Below the pieces are notes generated by a model. That model ran no database searches and was not told the origin of the DNA. It saw only the letters and a program-made list of their open reading frames with translations. From contig NZ_JANZNT010000001.1 in NCBI RefSeq assembly GCF_025153455.1, forward strand, positions 682,001 through 746,000: a DNA stretch of 64,000 nucleotides, given 5' to 3'. This document shows positions 1-9,532 of this stretch, in pieces. Position 1 is the first letter of the stretch, and each line of letters opens with the position of its first letter. The position numbers and the translations under genes were made by a program. Source of the DNA: Sphingomonas sp. BGYR3. Lineage in GTDB: Bacteria; Pseudomonadota; Alphaproteobacteria; Sphingomonadales; Sphingomonadaceae.

Positions 1-1
1 C

Positions 2-874
2 GGGCGGAATCTGACGCCCTCCCCCTTTCTGACCACTGCGGTTGCCGCGGTCGAGGCGATGAAAGGCTCGGCGCACGCGGATCGCTGGTTTCCCGGCATC
101 GTGGCGGGGGAGACCGTGGCTGCCATCGCCGTGGACGAAGGGGCAAAGTTCACAGGGCGGGTCGCCATGCGCGCCGAACGATCGGGCAACGGCTTTCGCC
201 TGAAGGGCACCAAGCAGTTTGTCCACCACGCCCATGCCGCCGACCTGCTGCTGATCGCCGCTACCACGGCGGAGGACGCGGCGCCGACGCTGTTCGTGGT
301 CGATCCAAAGGCGGCGGGACTGACCATCGACCCCCAACGGCTTGCCGATGCCAGCCTGGCCAGCCGCCTGACGCTGGACGGAGTCGAGGTGGATGCGGAC
401 GCGGTGGTGGGCGAAGTGGATGACGATCGACCGCTTCGTCGCCTGCTCGCCGCCGGCCGCGCCGGTGCCTCTGCCGAGCTGATCGGTGTGGGCGGAGGGG
501 CGATGGACATGACCGTCGACTATCTGAAGCAGCGCAAGCAGTTCGGCACCCTGATCGGCAGTTTTCAGGCGCTTCAGCACCGCGCGGCACATCTTTACGC
601 CGAGATGGAAGTAGCGCGGGCCGCGGTGCTGAAAGCGCAGCAGCTGCTCGACACCGGGTCGGACGAGTCGGAAAACGCCATCGCCGTTGCCAAGGCAATG
701 ACCGGCATGGCAACCACCCTGTCGGTGCAGGAGGCGGTTCAGATGCATGGCGGCATTGGCATGACCGACGAATATGATGTCGGCTTTTTCATGAAGCGCG
801 CCCGCGTGCTGGCCGAATTGTTCGGCGATGCGAATTTCCATGCCAATGCCCTTGCCGAGGCTGAGGGATATTGA
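2..874 (+). CDS. Acyl-CoA dehydrogenase, C-terminal part (cut by window edge)
   Basis: Flavoenzyme family that oxidises acyl-CoA to enoyl-CoA. The reading frame is open from the first bases of the window, so the true start lies outside and about 290 C-terminal residues are visible. The middle domain is followed by the helical C-terminal domain, with the stretch YLKQRKQFGTLIGSFQALQH and then MHGGIGMTDEYDVGFFMKRA, both typical of the family. The second contains the conserved glycine-rich FAD/ETF region. The stop lies 13 bases before the ATG of the tesB-like thioesterase, so the two probably share a transcript for acyl-CoA metabolism. The exact substrate cannot be told. Confidence 0.9.
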   Translation, partial: GRNLTPSPFLTTAVAAVEAMKGSAHADRWFPGIVAGETVAAIAVDEGAKFTGRVAMRAERSGNGFRLKGTKQFVHHAHAADLLLIAATTAEDAAPTLFVVDPKAAGLTIDPQRLADASLASRLTLDGVEVDADAVVGEVDDDRPLRRLLAAGRAGASAELIGVGGGAMDMTVDYLKQRKQFGTLIGSFQALQHRAAHLYAEMEVARAAVLKAQQLLDTGSDESENAIAVAKAMTGMATTLSVQEAVQMHGGIGMTDEYDVGFFMKRARVLAELFGDANFHANALAEAEGY

Positions 875-887
875 ACATGGACCGGAC

Positions 888-1790
888 ATGACGGACCAAC
901 GGCGCGCTGATACGGCCGAGGGGCTGGTCGCCCAGCTGATCGCGCTGCTCGATGTCGAACGGATCGACACCGACCTGTATCGGGGTGCGCGCCAGCCCGA
1001 GGGCGTCGGCCGCGTGTTCGGCGGGCAGGTGATCGCGCAGGCCTTGCAGGCTGCCCAGCGGTCGGTGGAGGACAAGGTCTGCCATTCCCTCCACGCCTAT
1101 TTCATGCGGCCCGGCGACGAGCGGCACCCGATCATCTATCGCGTCGTCCGCGATTTCGAAGGGCGCAGCTTCGCCAATCGCCGGGTGATCGCATCGCAGG
1201 GCGGGCAGCCGATCCTGAACATGATTGCATCCTTCCAGATCGAGGAAGCGGGCATGGCGCATCAGGATGCAATGCCCGACGTGCCGATGCCGGAGGCGCT
1301 GCGATCCGAGCGGGAATTGCGCGCCGAGATCGAGGCGCAGGTGCCGGAAAAGCTGCGCCGCTTTTTTCTGCGTGCCCGGCCGATCGAGATCCGCCCGTGC
1401 CAGCCGCGTGACTGGTTCCGCCCCGATCCCAGGCCGCCGCGTCAGGCAAGCTGGCTGAAGACCGCGACTGCCCTGCCCGACGATCCGGCGCTGCACCGGG
1501 CGATCCTGGCCTATGCCAGCGACATGACGCTGCTGGGCACCTGTACCCTGCCGCACGGGGTCAACTGGATGACGCAGGGGTTTCAAACGGCGAGCCTGGA
1601 TCACGCCCTGTGGTTTCATCAGTCGTTTCGCGCCGATGACTGGCTGCTCTATGACTGCGACAGTCCATGGGCAGGCGCGGCGCGGGGGTTCAACCGGGGG
1701 CAGATTTTCACCCGCGACGGACGGATGGTGGCCAGCGTCAGCCAGGAAGGGCTGATCCGGATGCGCAATGCGGAGCCTCAGGCGGGCTGA
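888..1790 (+). CDS. tesB: Acyl-CoA thioesterase II (TesB family)
   Basis: Hydrolyses medium and long acyl-CoA to free fatty acid and CoA in the cytoplasm. The 300-residue length fits TesB, which is a double hotdog protein. The N-terminal hotdog carries GRVFGGQVIAQAL and HSLHAYFMRPGD; the C-terminal hotdog carries SLDHALWFHQSF around residue 238, with the family's catalytic Asp, and ends with the usual VASVSQEGLIRMR. The ATG at 888 was chosen because the longer frame to 828 overlaps the upstream acyl-CoA dehydrogenase and adds no family sequence. It is 13 bases from that gene's stop, so co-transcription is likely. Confidence 0.93.
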   Translation: MTDQRRADTAEGLVAQLIALLDVERIDTDLYRGARQPEGVGRVFGGQVIAQALQAAQRSVEDKVCHSLHAYFMRPGDERHPIIYRVVRDFEGRSFANRRVIASQGGQPILNMIASFQIEEAGMAHQDAMPDVPMPEALRSERELRAEIEAQVPEKLRRFFLRARPIEIRPCQPRDWFRPDPRPPRQASWLKTATALPDDPALHRAILAYASDMTLLGTCTLPHGVNWMTQGFQTASLDHALWFHQSFRADDWLLYDCDSPWAGAARGFNRGQIFTRDGRMVASVSQEGLIRMRNAEPQAG

Positions 1791-1805
1791 GGCGTTCAAG
1801 ACGCC

Positions 1806-2204
1806 ATGACCGCTCTTCCCACCCTGATCGCCGCGCTCGCCCTGCAGTCCGCCCCGACGCTGGAGGCGATGCGGTGGGAGAAGCGGGTCATCGTCCTGTT
1901 TGCCGACGACGAAGGCAGCGCGGCGCGACAGCGGGGGATGCTGAGCGACCGGATGGGCATGGCGGAGCGTGACCTGCACCTGATCGAGGTGATCGGTGAT
2001 CGGGTCAGCGGCACCAGCACGCCGGCGGACGATCTGCGCCGCCGGTTGAAACCGGAGGGGCCGTTCACCCTGATCCTGATCGGCAAGGACGGCGGCGTAA
2101 AGCTCCGCTCGGCCGAGCCGGTCAGCGCCCGCCAGCTGTTCCAGACGATCGACGCCATGCCGATGCGGGCCAGCGAAGGAAAGGTCCGCCAGAGCCCGTT
2201 CTAA
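1806..2204 (+). CDS. DUF4174 domain protein
   Basis: Small 132-residue protein. After a short hydrophobic N-terminus (residues 1-16, a possible weak signal peptide) comes the DUF4174 pattern: RWEKRVIVLFADD, then a stretch ending in GPFTLILIGKDGGVKLRSAEP and RQLFQTIDAMPMR. The fold is predicted thioredoxin-like in the family, but no CxxC is present here, so redox activity is not supported. It follows tesB by 15 bases and may be translated from the same transcript. The function is not known. Confidence 0.75.
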   Translation: MTALPTLIAALALQSAPTLEAMRWEKRVIVLFADDEGSAARQRGMLSDRMGMAERDLHLIEVIGDRVSGTSTPADDLRRRLKPEGPFTLILIGKDGGVKLRSAEPVSARQLFQTIDAMPMRASEGKVRQSPF

Positions 2205-2213
2205 CCCGGCGGA

Positions 2214-4874
2214 TCAGGCCGCCGCGGCGACCCCCTCCATCGCAGACTTTACCGCTGCCAGCGCATCCGCGCCCCTGGTCCCGTCGGGTCCGCCGCCCTG
2301 AGCCATGTCGGGACGGCCACCGCCACCCTGACCGCCGAGCGCAGCCACGCCCGCCTTGACCAGATCGACGGCGCTCAACCGGCCGACCAGATCGTCCGTG
2401 ACGCCAACCGCGATGGAGGCGCGGCCGTCATTGACCGCGACCAGCGCGACAACACCGCTGCCGACCCGCGCCTTTGCCTCGTCCACCGCACCGCGCAGCG
2501 CCTTGGGGTCGAGGCCGTCGAGCACCTGACCGATGAAGCTGGTACCGGCAACCTGTTCGGGACCGGCAGGCGCAGCCGCACCGCCACCGCCCAGCGCCAG
2601 TGCCTTCTTCGCCTCGGCAAGCTCGCGCTCAAGCCGCTTGCGTTCCTCCATCAGGCTGACGACGCGGGCGGGCACCTCGTCCGGCGCGGCCTTCAGCGCA
2701 GCCGCAGCCTCACGCAGCTTGGCATCGCGGTCGGCGAGCCAGAGACGAGCGCCCTCCCCGGTCAGCGCCTCGATCCGGCGGACGCCAGAGGAAACCGCGC
2801 TTTCGCTGACGATCTTGAACACCGCAATGTCGCCCGTGGCGCGGACATGAGTGCCACCGCACAGCTCGACCGAATAATGCCGGTCGGTCAGCCGGCCCAT
2901 GGACAGCACGCGGACCTCGTCGCCATATTTCTCACCGAACAGCGCCATGGCACCGGCGGCGATGGCGTCGTCGGGGGTCATCAGCCGGGTGCTGACCGTT
3001 TCGTTGGCGCGGATTTCGGCGTTCACATCCGCCTCGATCAGCGCGATTTCCTGAGGGCTGAGCGCCGAGGGGTGCGAGAAATCGAAGCGCAGGCGATCGG
3101 CGGCGACCAGCGAGCCCTTTTGCGTGACATGACCGCCCAGCCGGTTGCGGAGTGCAGCGTGCAGCAGGTGCGTGGCCGAGTGATTGGCGCGGATGGCGTC
3201 GCGGCGCTCGACATCGATGGCAAGCTTGACCGTGTCACCTACCGCAATCTCGCCAGCCTCGACGCGGGCCTGATGGGCGTGCAGACGGCCAAGCGGCTTC
3301 GACGTATCGTCAACAATGACGCGCAAGCCCTTGTCATTGCTGATGATCCCGGCATCGCCAGTCTGGCCACCACTTTCGCCATAGAATGGTGTCTGGTTGG
3401 TCAGCACGATCACGCTGTCGCCCGGCCCGGCCCGGTCGACGCGGGCGCCATCCTTGACGAGGGCGACCACCTGTCCCTCCCCCTCAGTCGAGACGTAACC
3501 GGTAAACTCCGTGCCGCCCTGTTCCTCGGCAATGTCGAACCAGACATCGTCGCTGGCCTTGGCCCCCGATCCCTTCCATGCGGCGCGGGCGGCGTCCTTT
3601 TGCCGCTTCATCGCGGCATCGAACCCGGCGCGGTCAACGCTCATCCCGGCCGGGCGCAGCGCATCCTCGGTCAGGTCATAGGGGAAGCCATAGGTGTCGT
3701 AGAGCTTGAACGCGGTTTCGCCGGGCAGGGTATCGCCCTCGCCCATCTCCGCCGTCGCTTCGTCCAGCAGCTTGAGGCCATTGGCCAGCGTCTGGCGGAA
3801 CCGGGTTTCCTCCTGCAGCAGCGTCGCTTCGATCAGCGGCTGTGCGCGGACGAGTTCCGGATAGGCAGCGCCCATTTCCGCGACCAGTTCCGGCACCAGA
3901 CGGTGCATCAGCGGATCCTTTGCACCCAGCAGATGCGCATGACGCATCGCGCGGCGCATGATGCGGCGGAGCACATAGCCGCGCCCTTCATTGGCGGGCA
4001 GCACACCATCGGCGACCAGGAAGCCGGCAGAGCGCAGGTGATCGGCGATAACGCGGTGGCTCGCCTGATGATCGCCCGTGGTGGCCGATCCGGTCAGCGC
4101 ACCGCTGGCGGCGATCAGCGCCTTGAACGTGTCGGTGTCGTAATTGTCGTGGACGCCCTGAAGCACCGCAGCGACCCGTTCCAGCCCCATGCCGGTATCG
4201 ATGCTGGGCCGCGGCAGGTCACCGACAATCTCGTCCGCTTCCTGCAGATGCTGCATGAAGACGAGGTTCCAGATTTCGACGAAGCGGTCGCCATCCTCCT
4301 CCGGCGATCCGGGCGGGCCGCCCCAGATATGGTCGCCATGATCGTAGAAGATTTCCGAGCACGGGCCGCAGGGGCCGTCCGCGCCCATCGCCCAGAAATT
4401 ATCCTTGGTCGGGATGCGGATGATGCGTTCTTCGGGCAGGCCCGCGATCTTTTTCCACAGGTCGAACGCCTGATCGTCGGTGTGATAGACGGTGGCGGTC
4501 AGCTTGTCCGCAGGCAGGCCCCATTCGCGGGTCAGTAGCGTCCAGGCGTGCAGGATCGCCTGTTCCTTGAAATAATCGCCAAAGCTGAAATTACCCAGCA
4601 TTTCGAAGAAGGTGTGGTGCCGGGCGGTGTAGCCGACATTGTCGAGATCATTGTGCTTGCCCCCGGCGCGCACGCATTTCTGCGACGAGGTGGCGGTGGA
4701 ATAGGGCCGGGTTTCAAGGCCGGTGAACACGTTCTTGAACGGCACCATCCCGGCATTGACGAACATCAGCGTCGGATCGTTGTGCGGCACCAGCGGCGCG
4801 GACTGGACGCGGGCATGGCCCTGACCCTCGAAATAGTCGAGGAAGGAGCGGCGGATATCGTTCGTCGAGGTCAT
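2214..4874 (-). CDS. alaS: Alanine--tRNA ligase
   Basis: Charges tRNA-Ala with alanine and clears mischarged Ser/Gly through its editing domain. The protein is 886 residues, the usual bacterial length. The start [20 protein letters not shown] and [13 protein letters not shown] are the class II catalytic core. The editing-site zinc motifs HSATHLLH (about residue 563) and CGGTH (about residue 669) are intact. The C-terminal domain has the glycine-rich end [16 protein letters not shown]. It is convergent with the DUF4174 gene and stands alone on its strand. Confidence 0.98.
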   Translation of the reverse strand: MTSTNDIRRSFLDYFEGQGHARVQSAPLVPHNDPTLMFVNAGMVPFKNVFTGLETRPYSTATSSQKCVRAGGKHNDLDNVGYTARHHTFFEMLGNFSFGDYFKEQAILHAWTLLTREWGLPADKLTATVYHTDDQAFDLWKKIAGLPEERIIRIPTKDNFWAMGADGPCGPCSEIFYDHGDHIWGGPPGSPEEDGDRFVEIWNLVFMQHLQEADEIVGDLPRPSIDTGMGLERVAAVLQGVHDNYDTDTFKALIAASGALTGSATTGDHQASHRVIADHLRSAGFLVADGVLPANEGRGYVLRRIMRRAMRHAHLLGAKDPLMHRLVPELVAEMGAAYPELVRAQPLIEATLLQEETRFRQTLANGLKLLDEATAEMGEGDTLPGETAFKLYDTYGFPYDLTEDALRPAGMSVDRAGFDAAMKRQKDAARAAWKGSGAKASDDVWFDIAEEQGGTEFTGYVSTEGEGQVVALVKDGARVDRAGPGDSVIVLTNQTPFYGESGGQTGDAGIISNDKGLRVIVDDTSKPLGRLHAHQARVEAGEIAVGDTVKLAIDVERRDAIRANHSATHLLHAALRNRLGGHVTQKGSLVAADRLRFDFSHPSALSPQEIALIEADVNAEIRANETVSTRLMTPDDAIAAGAMALFGEKYGDEVRVLSMGRLTDRHYSVELCGGTHVRATGDIAVFKIVSESAVSSGVRRIEALTGEGARLWLADRDAKLREAAAALKAAPDEVPARVVSLMEERKRLERELAEAKKALALGGGGAAAPAGPEQVAGTSFIGQVLDGLDPKALRGAVDEAKARVGSGVVALVAVNDGRASIAVGVTDDLVGRLSAVDLVKAGVAALGGQGGGGRPDMAQGGGPDGTRGADALAAVKSAMEGVAAAA

Positions 4875-5200
4875 GCTGCCGACTTAGTGGCGCAAAGCCG
4901 TTCGCTCAAGCGAAACGGTTCGATCAGGGTGAGCGGGGAACGGTTGACAGTTTTGACACTTTGAACGGGTTTTTCGCCGGACGCGACCGGGACGCGGCAG
5001 CACCGCGACGATGAGGGCCGCGTGCGCGGAGCACGCGTCAATGGTGCCGGGTGTGGCACGATGGACCCCGGCCTGCGCCGGGGTGACGGACGGGAGCTGG
5101 TCCGGCGAATGCGTTCAGACATCCGCAGAGTGGAGCAGGCGAAATCCTACTTGTGAAGGGGGTGTCCGCTGTCGCTGTCGCGGCAGGGCCATGCCGCCCA
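4875..5200. other. Intergenic region between alaS and M24 peptidase gene
   Basis: No gene is supported in these 326 bases. It holds a perfect hairpin (5065-5084) of a type scattered through sphingomonad genomes, and otherwise ordinary GC-rich sequence containing the alaS promoter region. Confidence 0.6.
5065..5084. repeat. Intergenic palindromic repeat
   Basis: ACCCCGGC and GCCGGGGT form a perfect 8-bp inverted repeat around a CTGC loop. This core, flanked by a GGTGACGG side, is a common short intergenic repeat in sphingomonads. It lies between genes on the same strand and could act as an RNA hairpin, but no T-run follows. Confidence 0.6.
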
Positions 5201-6454
5201 TCATCCCACCGGGTCGTCGATCGAGCGGGCCGGCTGGCTGAACCATTTCGGGCCGGTGCCGGTCATGTGGAAGCAATCCTCCAGCCGGATGCCGAACTTG
5301 CCGGGCAGGTAGATGCCCGGTTCGTTGGAAAAGCACATGCCGGGCGCGAGCGGCGTCGATTCGCCGCGAACGAGGTTGATCGGCTCATGCCCGTCCATGC
5401 CGATGCCGTGGCCGGTGCGGTGCGACAGGCCGGGCAGTTTGTAATCCGGGCCATAGCCGAGCGAGGCGTAATAGGCGCGGACGGCGTCATCCACGCTGCC
5501 CGCGGGCGCACCGATGCGGGCGGCGGCCAGGGCCACGTCCTGTCCCCGGCGCATTTCGCCCCACACCTTGCGCTGTTCCGGGGTCGGCGTGCCGTGGACG
5601 AAGGTGCGGCTGATATCGCTTTCATAGTCATGGACCACGGCGCCGCAGTCCATCAGCACCACCTCACCCGGCGTCACCCGCTGCGGCTTTCGCGTGCCGT
5701 GGGGATAGGCCGATGCCTCACCCAGCAGGATGAGGTTGAAGGCGACTTCGCCGCCCAGTTTGACCGTCGCGGCGCTCATCATCGCGGCGATGTCGCGTGG
5801 GGACATGCCCGCATCGATCCGCGGATGCGTCCAGCGATAGGCGGCCATGGTGACGTCGGACGCGGCCTGCATCAGCGCGATTTCGGCGGGCGTCTTGATC
5901 ATGCGGCAACCGCGCACGACCGGATTGGCGGACACGATCAGGCGCGCATCGCCCAGCGCGCGGGCAAGGCCGTCGACCGCGAAATAGCGGGCGGTTTCCT
6001 CGATACCGATCCGGCGGCCGGCAAGGCGGCGTTCGCGCAGCCAGCCAGCGACCAGGGCCAGCGGATCCTCATGCTCCTGCCAGACCCGCACATCGGCCGT
6101 GATGCCCAGCGTTTCGCGGACCGACGGTTCCTCGAAAAACGGAGTAACGATCAGGGGATCGCCCTCCACCGGCAGGACGGCGGCGGTCAGCCGTTCGCTG
6201 CGCCCCCAGCGGACGCCGGTGAAGTAGACCAGGCTGGCGCCCGGTTCGATCAGCACCGCGCCGATGCCCGCGGCCTTCATCAGCGATTGCGCGCGGGACA
6301 GGCGGGCGCGGCGCTCAAGCGCGCCGATGGGCCGGGCCCCGCCGGTAATGGGCGACAGTGCCGACAGGTCCGGCTCCATCGCCCGGGCAACCGCGCTGAA
6401 CCCCAGGGGGGCGAGTGCGGCCGTGCCGATCAGCGCGCGTCGGGTCAGCCTCAT
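5201..6454 (-). CDS. Exported M24 family aminopeptidase (Xaa-Pro type)
   Basis: Metal-dependent peptidase of the creatinase/prolidase fold, 417 residues. The start at 6454 gives MRLTRRALIGTAALAPLGFS, a twin-arginine-like export signal. An N-terminal creatinase-like domain (to about residue 170) precedes the pita-bread domain. The metal ligands are visible in order: DCGAVVHDYESDISRT (two Asp), SHRTGHGIG (His), NEPGIY (Glu) and RLEDCF (Glu). The start codon overlaps the stop of the upstream symporter gene (ATGA), so translation is coupled. A role in uptake and cleavage of proline-containing dipeptides from the periplasm would fit, but this is inference. Confidence 0.9.
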   Translation of the reverse strand: MRLTRRALIGTAALAPLGFSAVARAMEPDLSALSPITGGARPIGALERRARLSRAQSLMKAAGIGAVLIEPGASLVYFTGVRWGRSERLTAAVLPVEGDPLIVTPFFEEPSVRETLGITADVRVWQEHEDPLALVAGWLRERRLAGRRIGIEETARYFAVDGLARALGDARLIVSANPVVRGCRMIKTPAEIALMQAASDVTMAAYRWTHPRIDAGMSPRDIAAMMSAATVKLGGEVAFNLILLGEASAYPHGTRKPQRVTPGEVVLMDCGAVVHDYESDISRTFVHGTPTPEQRKVWGEMRRGQDVALAAARIGAPAGSVDDAVRAYYASLGYGPDYKLPGLSHRTGHGIGMDGHEPINLVRGESTPLAPGMCFSNEPGIYLPGKFGIRLEDCFHMTGTGPKWFSQPARSIDDPVG

Positions 6455-7761
6455 GCGGGCAGCGGCTCGTCCGCGCCGTCCTCCCCCGACGCGACCAGGG
6501 TGGCGAGCGCGAGGTCGCCGGTGACGTTCAGCGTCGTGCGGCACATGTCGAGGAACCGGTCGACGCCAAGGACCAGGCCGATCCCCTCCGGCGGGACACC
6601 GACCATGCCGAGGATCAGGGCGACGACCGGCAGCGATCCGGCAGGGACGCCCGCCGTGCCGATGCCGCCCAGGATGCAGATCAGCATCACCGTCACCTGT
6701 TGCCACAGCGACAGATCGACGCCGAAGAACTGCGCCAGGAAGATGACCGTCACCCCTTCGAACATGGCCGTGCCGTTCTGGTTCGCGGTGGCCCCGATGG
6801 TGAGGACGAAACGTCCGACCTTTGCCGGCAGTTTCAGCTTTTCATCCGCCACGCGCAGCGCCGTCGGCAGGCTGGCGTTCGAACTGGCGGTGGAAAAGGC
6901 CATCACCATCGCTTCCTGCACATCGCGGAAGAACTGAATGGGCGAGCGTTTGGCGACGATCATCAGCAGCGCGGGAAAGATGACGAACATCTGGACGCCG
7001 AGCGCCAGCACGACCACGCCGACATAGGCGGACAGGCGAACGAGCAGGTCCCATCCGAACAGCGCGGCCAGATTGAACATGAAGCAGAATACCGCAATCG
7101 GGGCCAGACGGATGACGACGCCGATCAGGCGCATGGAGATTTCGAACAGGCCCTGCATCGCGCGCTTGATCGATTCCGTTTCCGGCCGGTCGACCAGCAC
7201 CAGCCCGATGCCGAAGAACAGGGCAAAGAACATCACGGCCAGGATGTCGTTGTTCGCCATGGCGGTGACGATGTTGGTCGGCACGATGGCGAGCAGCGCG
7301 TCCATGCCGCTGGGCGTCGTGGCGGTGCGTTCCAGGATCGATCCGGCCGCGCCCTTGCCATCGGCCAGCATCTGGCGCGCGACGTCGGGATCGACGCCGC
7401 TGCCCGGTTGCAACAGATTGACCAGCACCAGGCTGACGATGACGGCGATGGTCGATGCGACGATGGTCCAGCCCAGCGTTTTGAGGCCGATGCGGCGCAG
7501 CGAGCGGATTTCGCCCATTTCCGCGATGCCGACGACCAGCGCCGAGAACAGCAGCGGGATGACCAGCATGAACAACAGGCGCAGGAACAGCTGGCCCAGC
7601 GGCGCGGTGACATAGGTGGTCAGCGTCTTGACCCAGGCCGCATCGCCCGCGCCGTAATGCACCGCCAGACCGATCAGCAGGCCCGCGGCAAAGCCGATGC
7701 CCATCTGCCATTGCAGCGACAGGCCGCGCCCCCCCTCGCCCGTTACCGTCGCTGTCGTCAT
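6451..7761 (-). CDS. Dicarboxylate/amino acid:cation symporter
   Basis: Inner-membrane transporter of the DAACS/GltP-DctA family, which moves C4-dicarboxylates, glutamate or similar amino acids with Na+ or H+. The 436 residues contain several long hydrophobic segments starting near residue 17. They also contain the family signature around residue 310, with SNASLPTALRVADEKL, TIGATANQNGTAMFEG and GVPAGSLPVV, the re-entrant loop and substrate/cation site. It shares a 4-base overlap with the downstream M24 peptidase gene, pointing to linked peptide cleavage and uptake. The substrate cannot be assigned from sequence alone. Confidence 0.92.
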   Translation of the reverse strand: MTTATVTGEGGRGLSLQWQMGIGFAAGLLIGLAVHYGAGDAAWVKTLTTYVTAPLGQLFLRLLFMLVIPLLFSALVVGIAEMGEIRSLRRIGLKTLGWTIVASTIAVIVSLVLVNLLQPGSGVDPDVARQMLADGKGAAGSILERTATTPSGMDALLAIVPTNIVTAMANNDILAVMFFALFFGIGLVLVDRPETESIKRAMQGLFEISMRLIGVVIRLAPIAVFCFMFNLAALFGWDLLVRLSAYVGVVVLALGVQMFVIFPALLMIVAKRSPIQFFRDVQEAMVMAFSTASSNASLPTALRVADEKLKLPAKVGRFVLTIGATANQNGTAMFEGVTVIFLAQFFGVDLSLWQQVTVMLICILGGIGTAGVPAGSLPVVALILGMVGVPPEGIGLVLGVDRFLDMCRTTLNVTGDLALATLVASGEDGADEPLPA

Positions 7762-7874
7762 GCCGTATGCGTCCCCTTATCCTGCCGTAGCGCCGCCAGC
7801 CTAGCCGGGGGGTCGGGCACAAGTCGAGACGGGCGCCACAAAAAACGCTGCGTTGCGGCGAAGACGGGCGACGA

Positions 7875-8741
7875 TCAATCCGCCGTTACCGGTCGTGGCG
7901 GCCGCCATTCGCGTCCGATGACCAGCGTGTCCCCCGTCACACCCGGCGTGGCTGGCACCGCTTCGATCATCGGGCGATACGCCCAGACATCGCCGCCGCC
8001 AACCAGCGCGAAGCCATAGCTGACATGATCGGCGTCCGGCGCAATCGGGCCGATCTCAACCATCACCGGCGTCCAGCCGCGCGTCCCGGCGAAGGGCTGC
8101 GAATTGGTGTTGCCGCCGTTGAGCAGCCGCCTGGGCCGCTCTGCCTGTTCCGGCCGAGCGGCGGGATCCTGGGCGCCGGATGATTCGGGTTGTTGCCACG
8201 CCGTCCCGGCGGCCGCCCAGAAATTGACCTGATCGACGGCATGCGCCGCTACCCACAAGGTGAAGCGGACCCGCTGGCCGCGATAGGGCGCCGCATCGAC
8301 GATCCGGCGAAAGGCCGCATGATTGGCGCCGCCATTGCGTGCCCCGATGCACATCGGCGCGCCGTCGGCAGGCGAGCGGAACACATAGCGGTGAAGCCCG
8401 ATGCCGGTGCGCTGCCAATAATCCGGGCCAGTGATCTGTTCGGCATTGGGGACAAAGGCAAAGCCACCCGACTTGCCCGGGACGACCGTCATCAGGCTGG
8501 AGCCGTCCCATCCGCTGGTCACGTCCACGGCGTTGGCCGGATCGTCGCGCAGCGGCGTGCAGCGCCGCACGCGACCGTTGACCACGATCCCGGCGACGCC
8601 GTTGACGACGATATCCGGCCCGTCATCGGACGGGGGAGCCGCCACCTGGGCATCCGATCGGGACACGGCGAATGAACCGGTCAGGCCGGCAAGGACCAGG
8701 CCGGCGATGGCCAAGTGCCAACGGCGATCACGCATAGGCAT
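7875..8741 (-). CDS. Exported protein of unknown function
   Basis: I do not recognise a named family. The 288-residue product starts with an export signal (about residues 6-30), followed by a short region with DIVVNGVAG. Sphingomonad outer-membrane receptors and secreted proteins often carry such a motif next to the signal peptide. The rest is rich in aromatic residues and glycine and looks like a beta-sandwich, with YRGQRVRFTLWVAAHAVDQV resembling carbohydrate-binding jelly-roll proteins. The start overlaps the end of the GST gene, so the two are probably co-translated. A second ATG lies two codons on and is equally possible. Confidence 0.7.
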   Translation of the reverse strand: MPMRDRRWHLAIAGLVLAGLTGSFAVSRSDAQVAAPPSDDGPDIVVNGVAGIVVNGRVRRCTPLRDDPANAVDVTSGWDGSSLMTVVPGKSGGFAFVPNAEQITGPDYWQRTGIGLHRYVFRSPADGAPMCIGARNGGANHAAFRRIVDAAPYRGQRVRFTLWVAAHAVDQVNFWAAAGTAWQQPESSGAQDPAARPEQAERPRRLLNGGNTNSQPFAGTRGWTPVMVEIGPIAPDADHVSYGFALVGGGDVWAYRPMIEAVPATPGVTGDTLVIGREWRPPRPVTAD

Positions 8742-9354
8742 AGGGGCCGCCGGCGGCGAGCGCGGCCTGATAGGCGGGGCGGGCGTGGATGGTGTCGAGC
8801 CAGGCGGTGGTCGCGGGGTAGCGGCCGTCCAGCCCGGCGCGGGACCGGGCGGCCTCCAGCGGGAAGCTCATCATGATGTCGGCGGCGGTAAAGGACTGGC
8901 CGGCGAACCACGGGCGGCTGGCAAGTTCCGCCTCGACATAATCGAGATGGACGTCGATCATCGGCTGAAGCTTTTTCTGCGCGATGCCGCCGAGCAACGG
9001 CACCTTGGACAGCACCAGCTTGACCAGCAGCGGCGGCATCAGCGACCCTTCGGCATAGTGCATGAAAAACGTCCAGCGCAGGGCATCGTCGCGGTGCGAC
9101 GGCGGGCCAAGGCGGCCATCGGCATGATGGACCAGATAGTCGATGATCGCGCCGGTTTCCGCAACGACGCGGCCATGATCCTCGATCACCGGCGACTTGC
9201 CGAGCGGATGAACCCGCTTCAGCTCCGGCGGGGCGAGCATCGTGACCTTATCCCGCTGATAGCGGATCACCTCATAGGGCAGGCCAAGTTCCTCGAGCAT
9301 CCACAGGATGCGCTGCGACCGGGAGTTTTCGAGGTGATGGACGCGAAGGGTCAT
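8728..9354 (-). CDS. Glutathione S-transferase family protein
   Basis: Cytosolic GST-fold protein, 208 residues. The N-terminal thioredoxin-like domain (1-80) has NSRSQRILWMLEELGLPYE and the cis-Pro/glutathione loop GKSPVIEDHGRVVAETGAII. The helical C-terminal domain has FAGQSFTAADIMMSFPLEAA. The catalytic Ser is probably the one in NSRSQR. A GGAG ribosome site lies just before the ATG at 9354. It overlaps the next gene by 14 bases. The substrate is unknown. Confidence 0.9.
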   Translation of the reverse strand: MTLRVHHLENSRSQRILWMLEELGLPYEVIRYQRDKVTMLAPPELKRVHPLGKSPVIEDHGRVVAETGAIIDYLVHHADGRLGPPSHRDDALRWTFFMHYAEGSLMPPLLVKLVLSKVPLLGGIAQKKLQPMIDVHLDYVEAELASRPWFAGQSFTAADIMMSFPLEAARSRAGLDGRYPATTAWLDTIHARPAYQAALAAGGPYAYA

Positions 9355-9460
9355 GGCGGTGGCTCCGTGAAGCGGCGGTCAGTGCGGACTGACCGTTGCA
9401 GCAATGTTGGACCGGTTTCGCCGCCGGGTGTCAATCGGCGGGGCGGGACGGGATGAACCG

Positions 9461-9501
9461 CAAAACGAGCGCGGCCCGGTGGACGTTCCACCGGGCCGCG
9501 C
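9461..9501 (-). terminator. Rho-independent terminator of recA
   Basis: A 14-bp perfect stem (9469-9482 with 9488-9501) around a five-base loop is followed on the minus strand by CGTTTTG. It sits 30 bases past the recA stop. Confidence 0.8.
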
Positions 9502-9532
9502 CGATCCTTATCCCTGCCGCAGCAGCAGGCGA

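Noticed and set aside
6415..8019. Very long antisense frames opposite the symporter, also elsewhere (for example 2847-4538, 11151-12686 opposite side, 13817-15538)
   Set aside because: They are typical high-GC mirror frames with rare amino-acid composition (Arg/Gly/Pro rich) and no ribosome sites.
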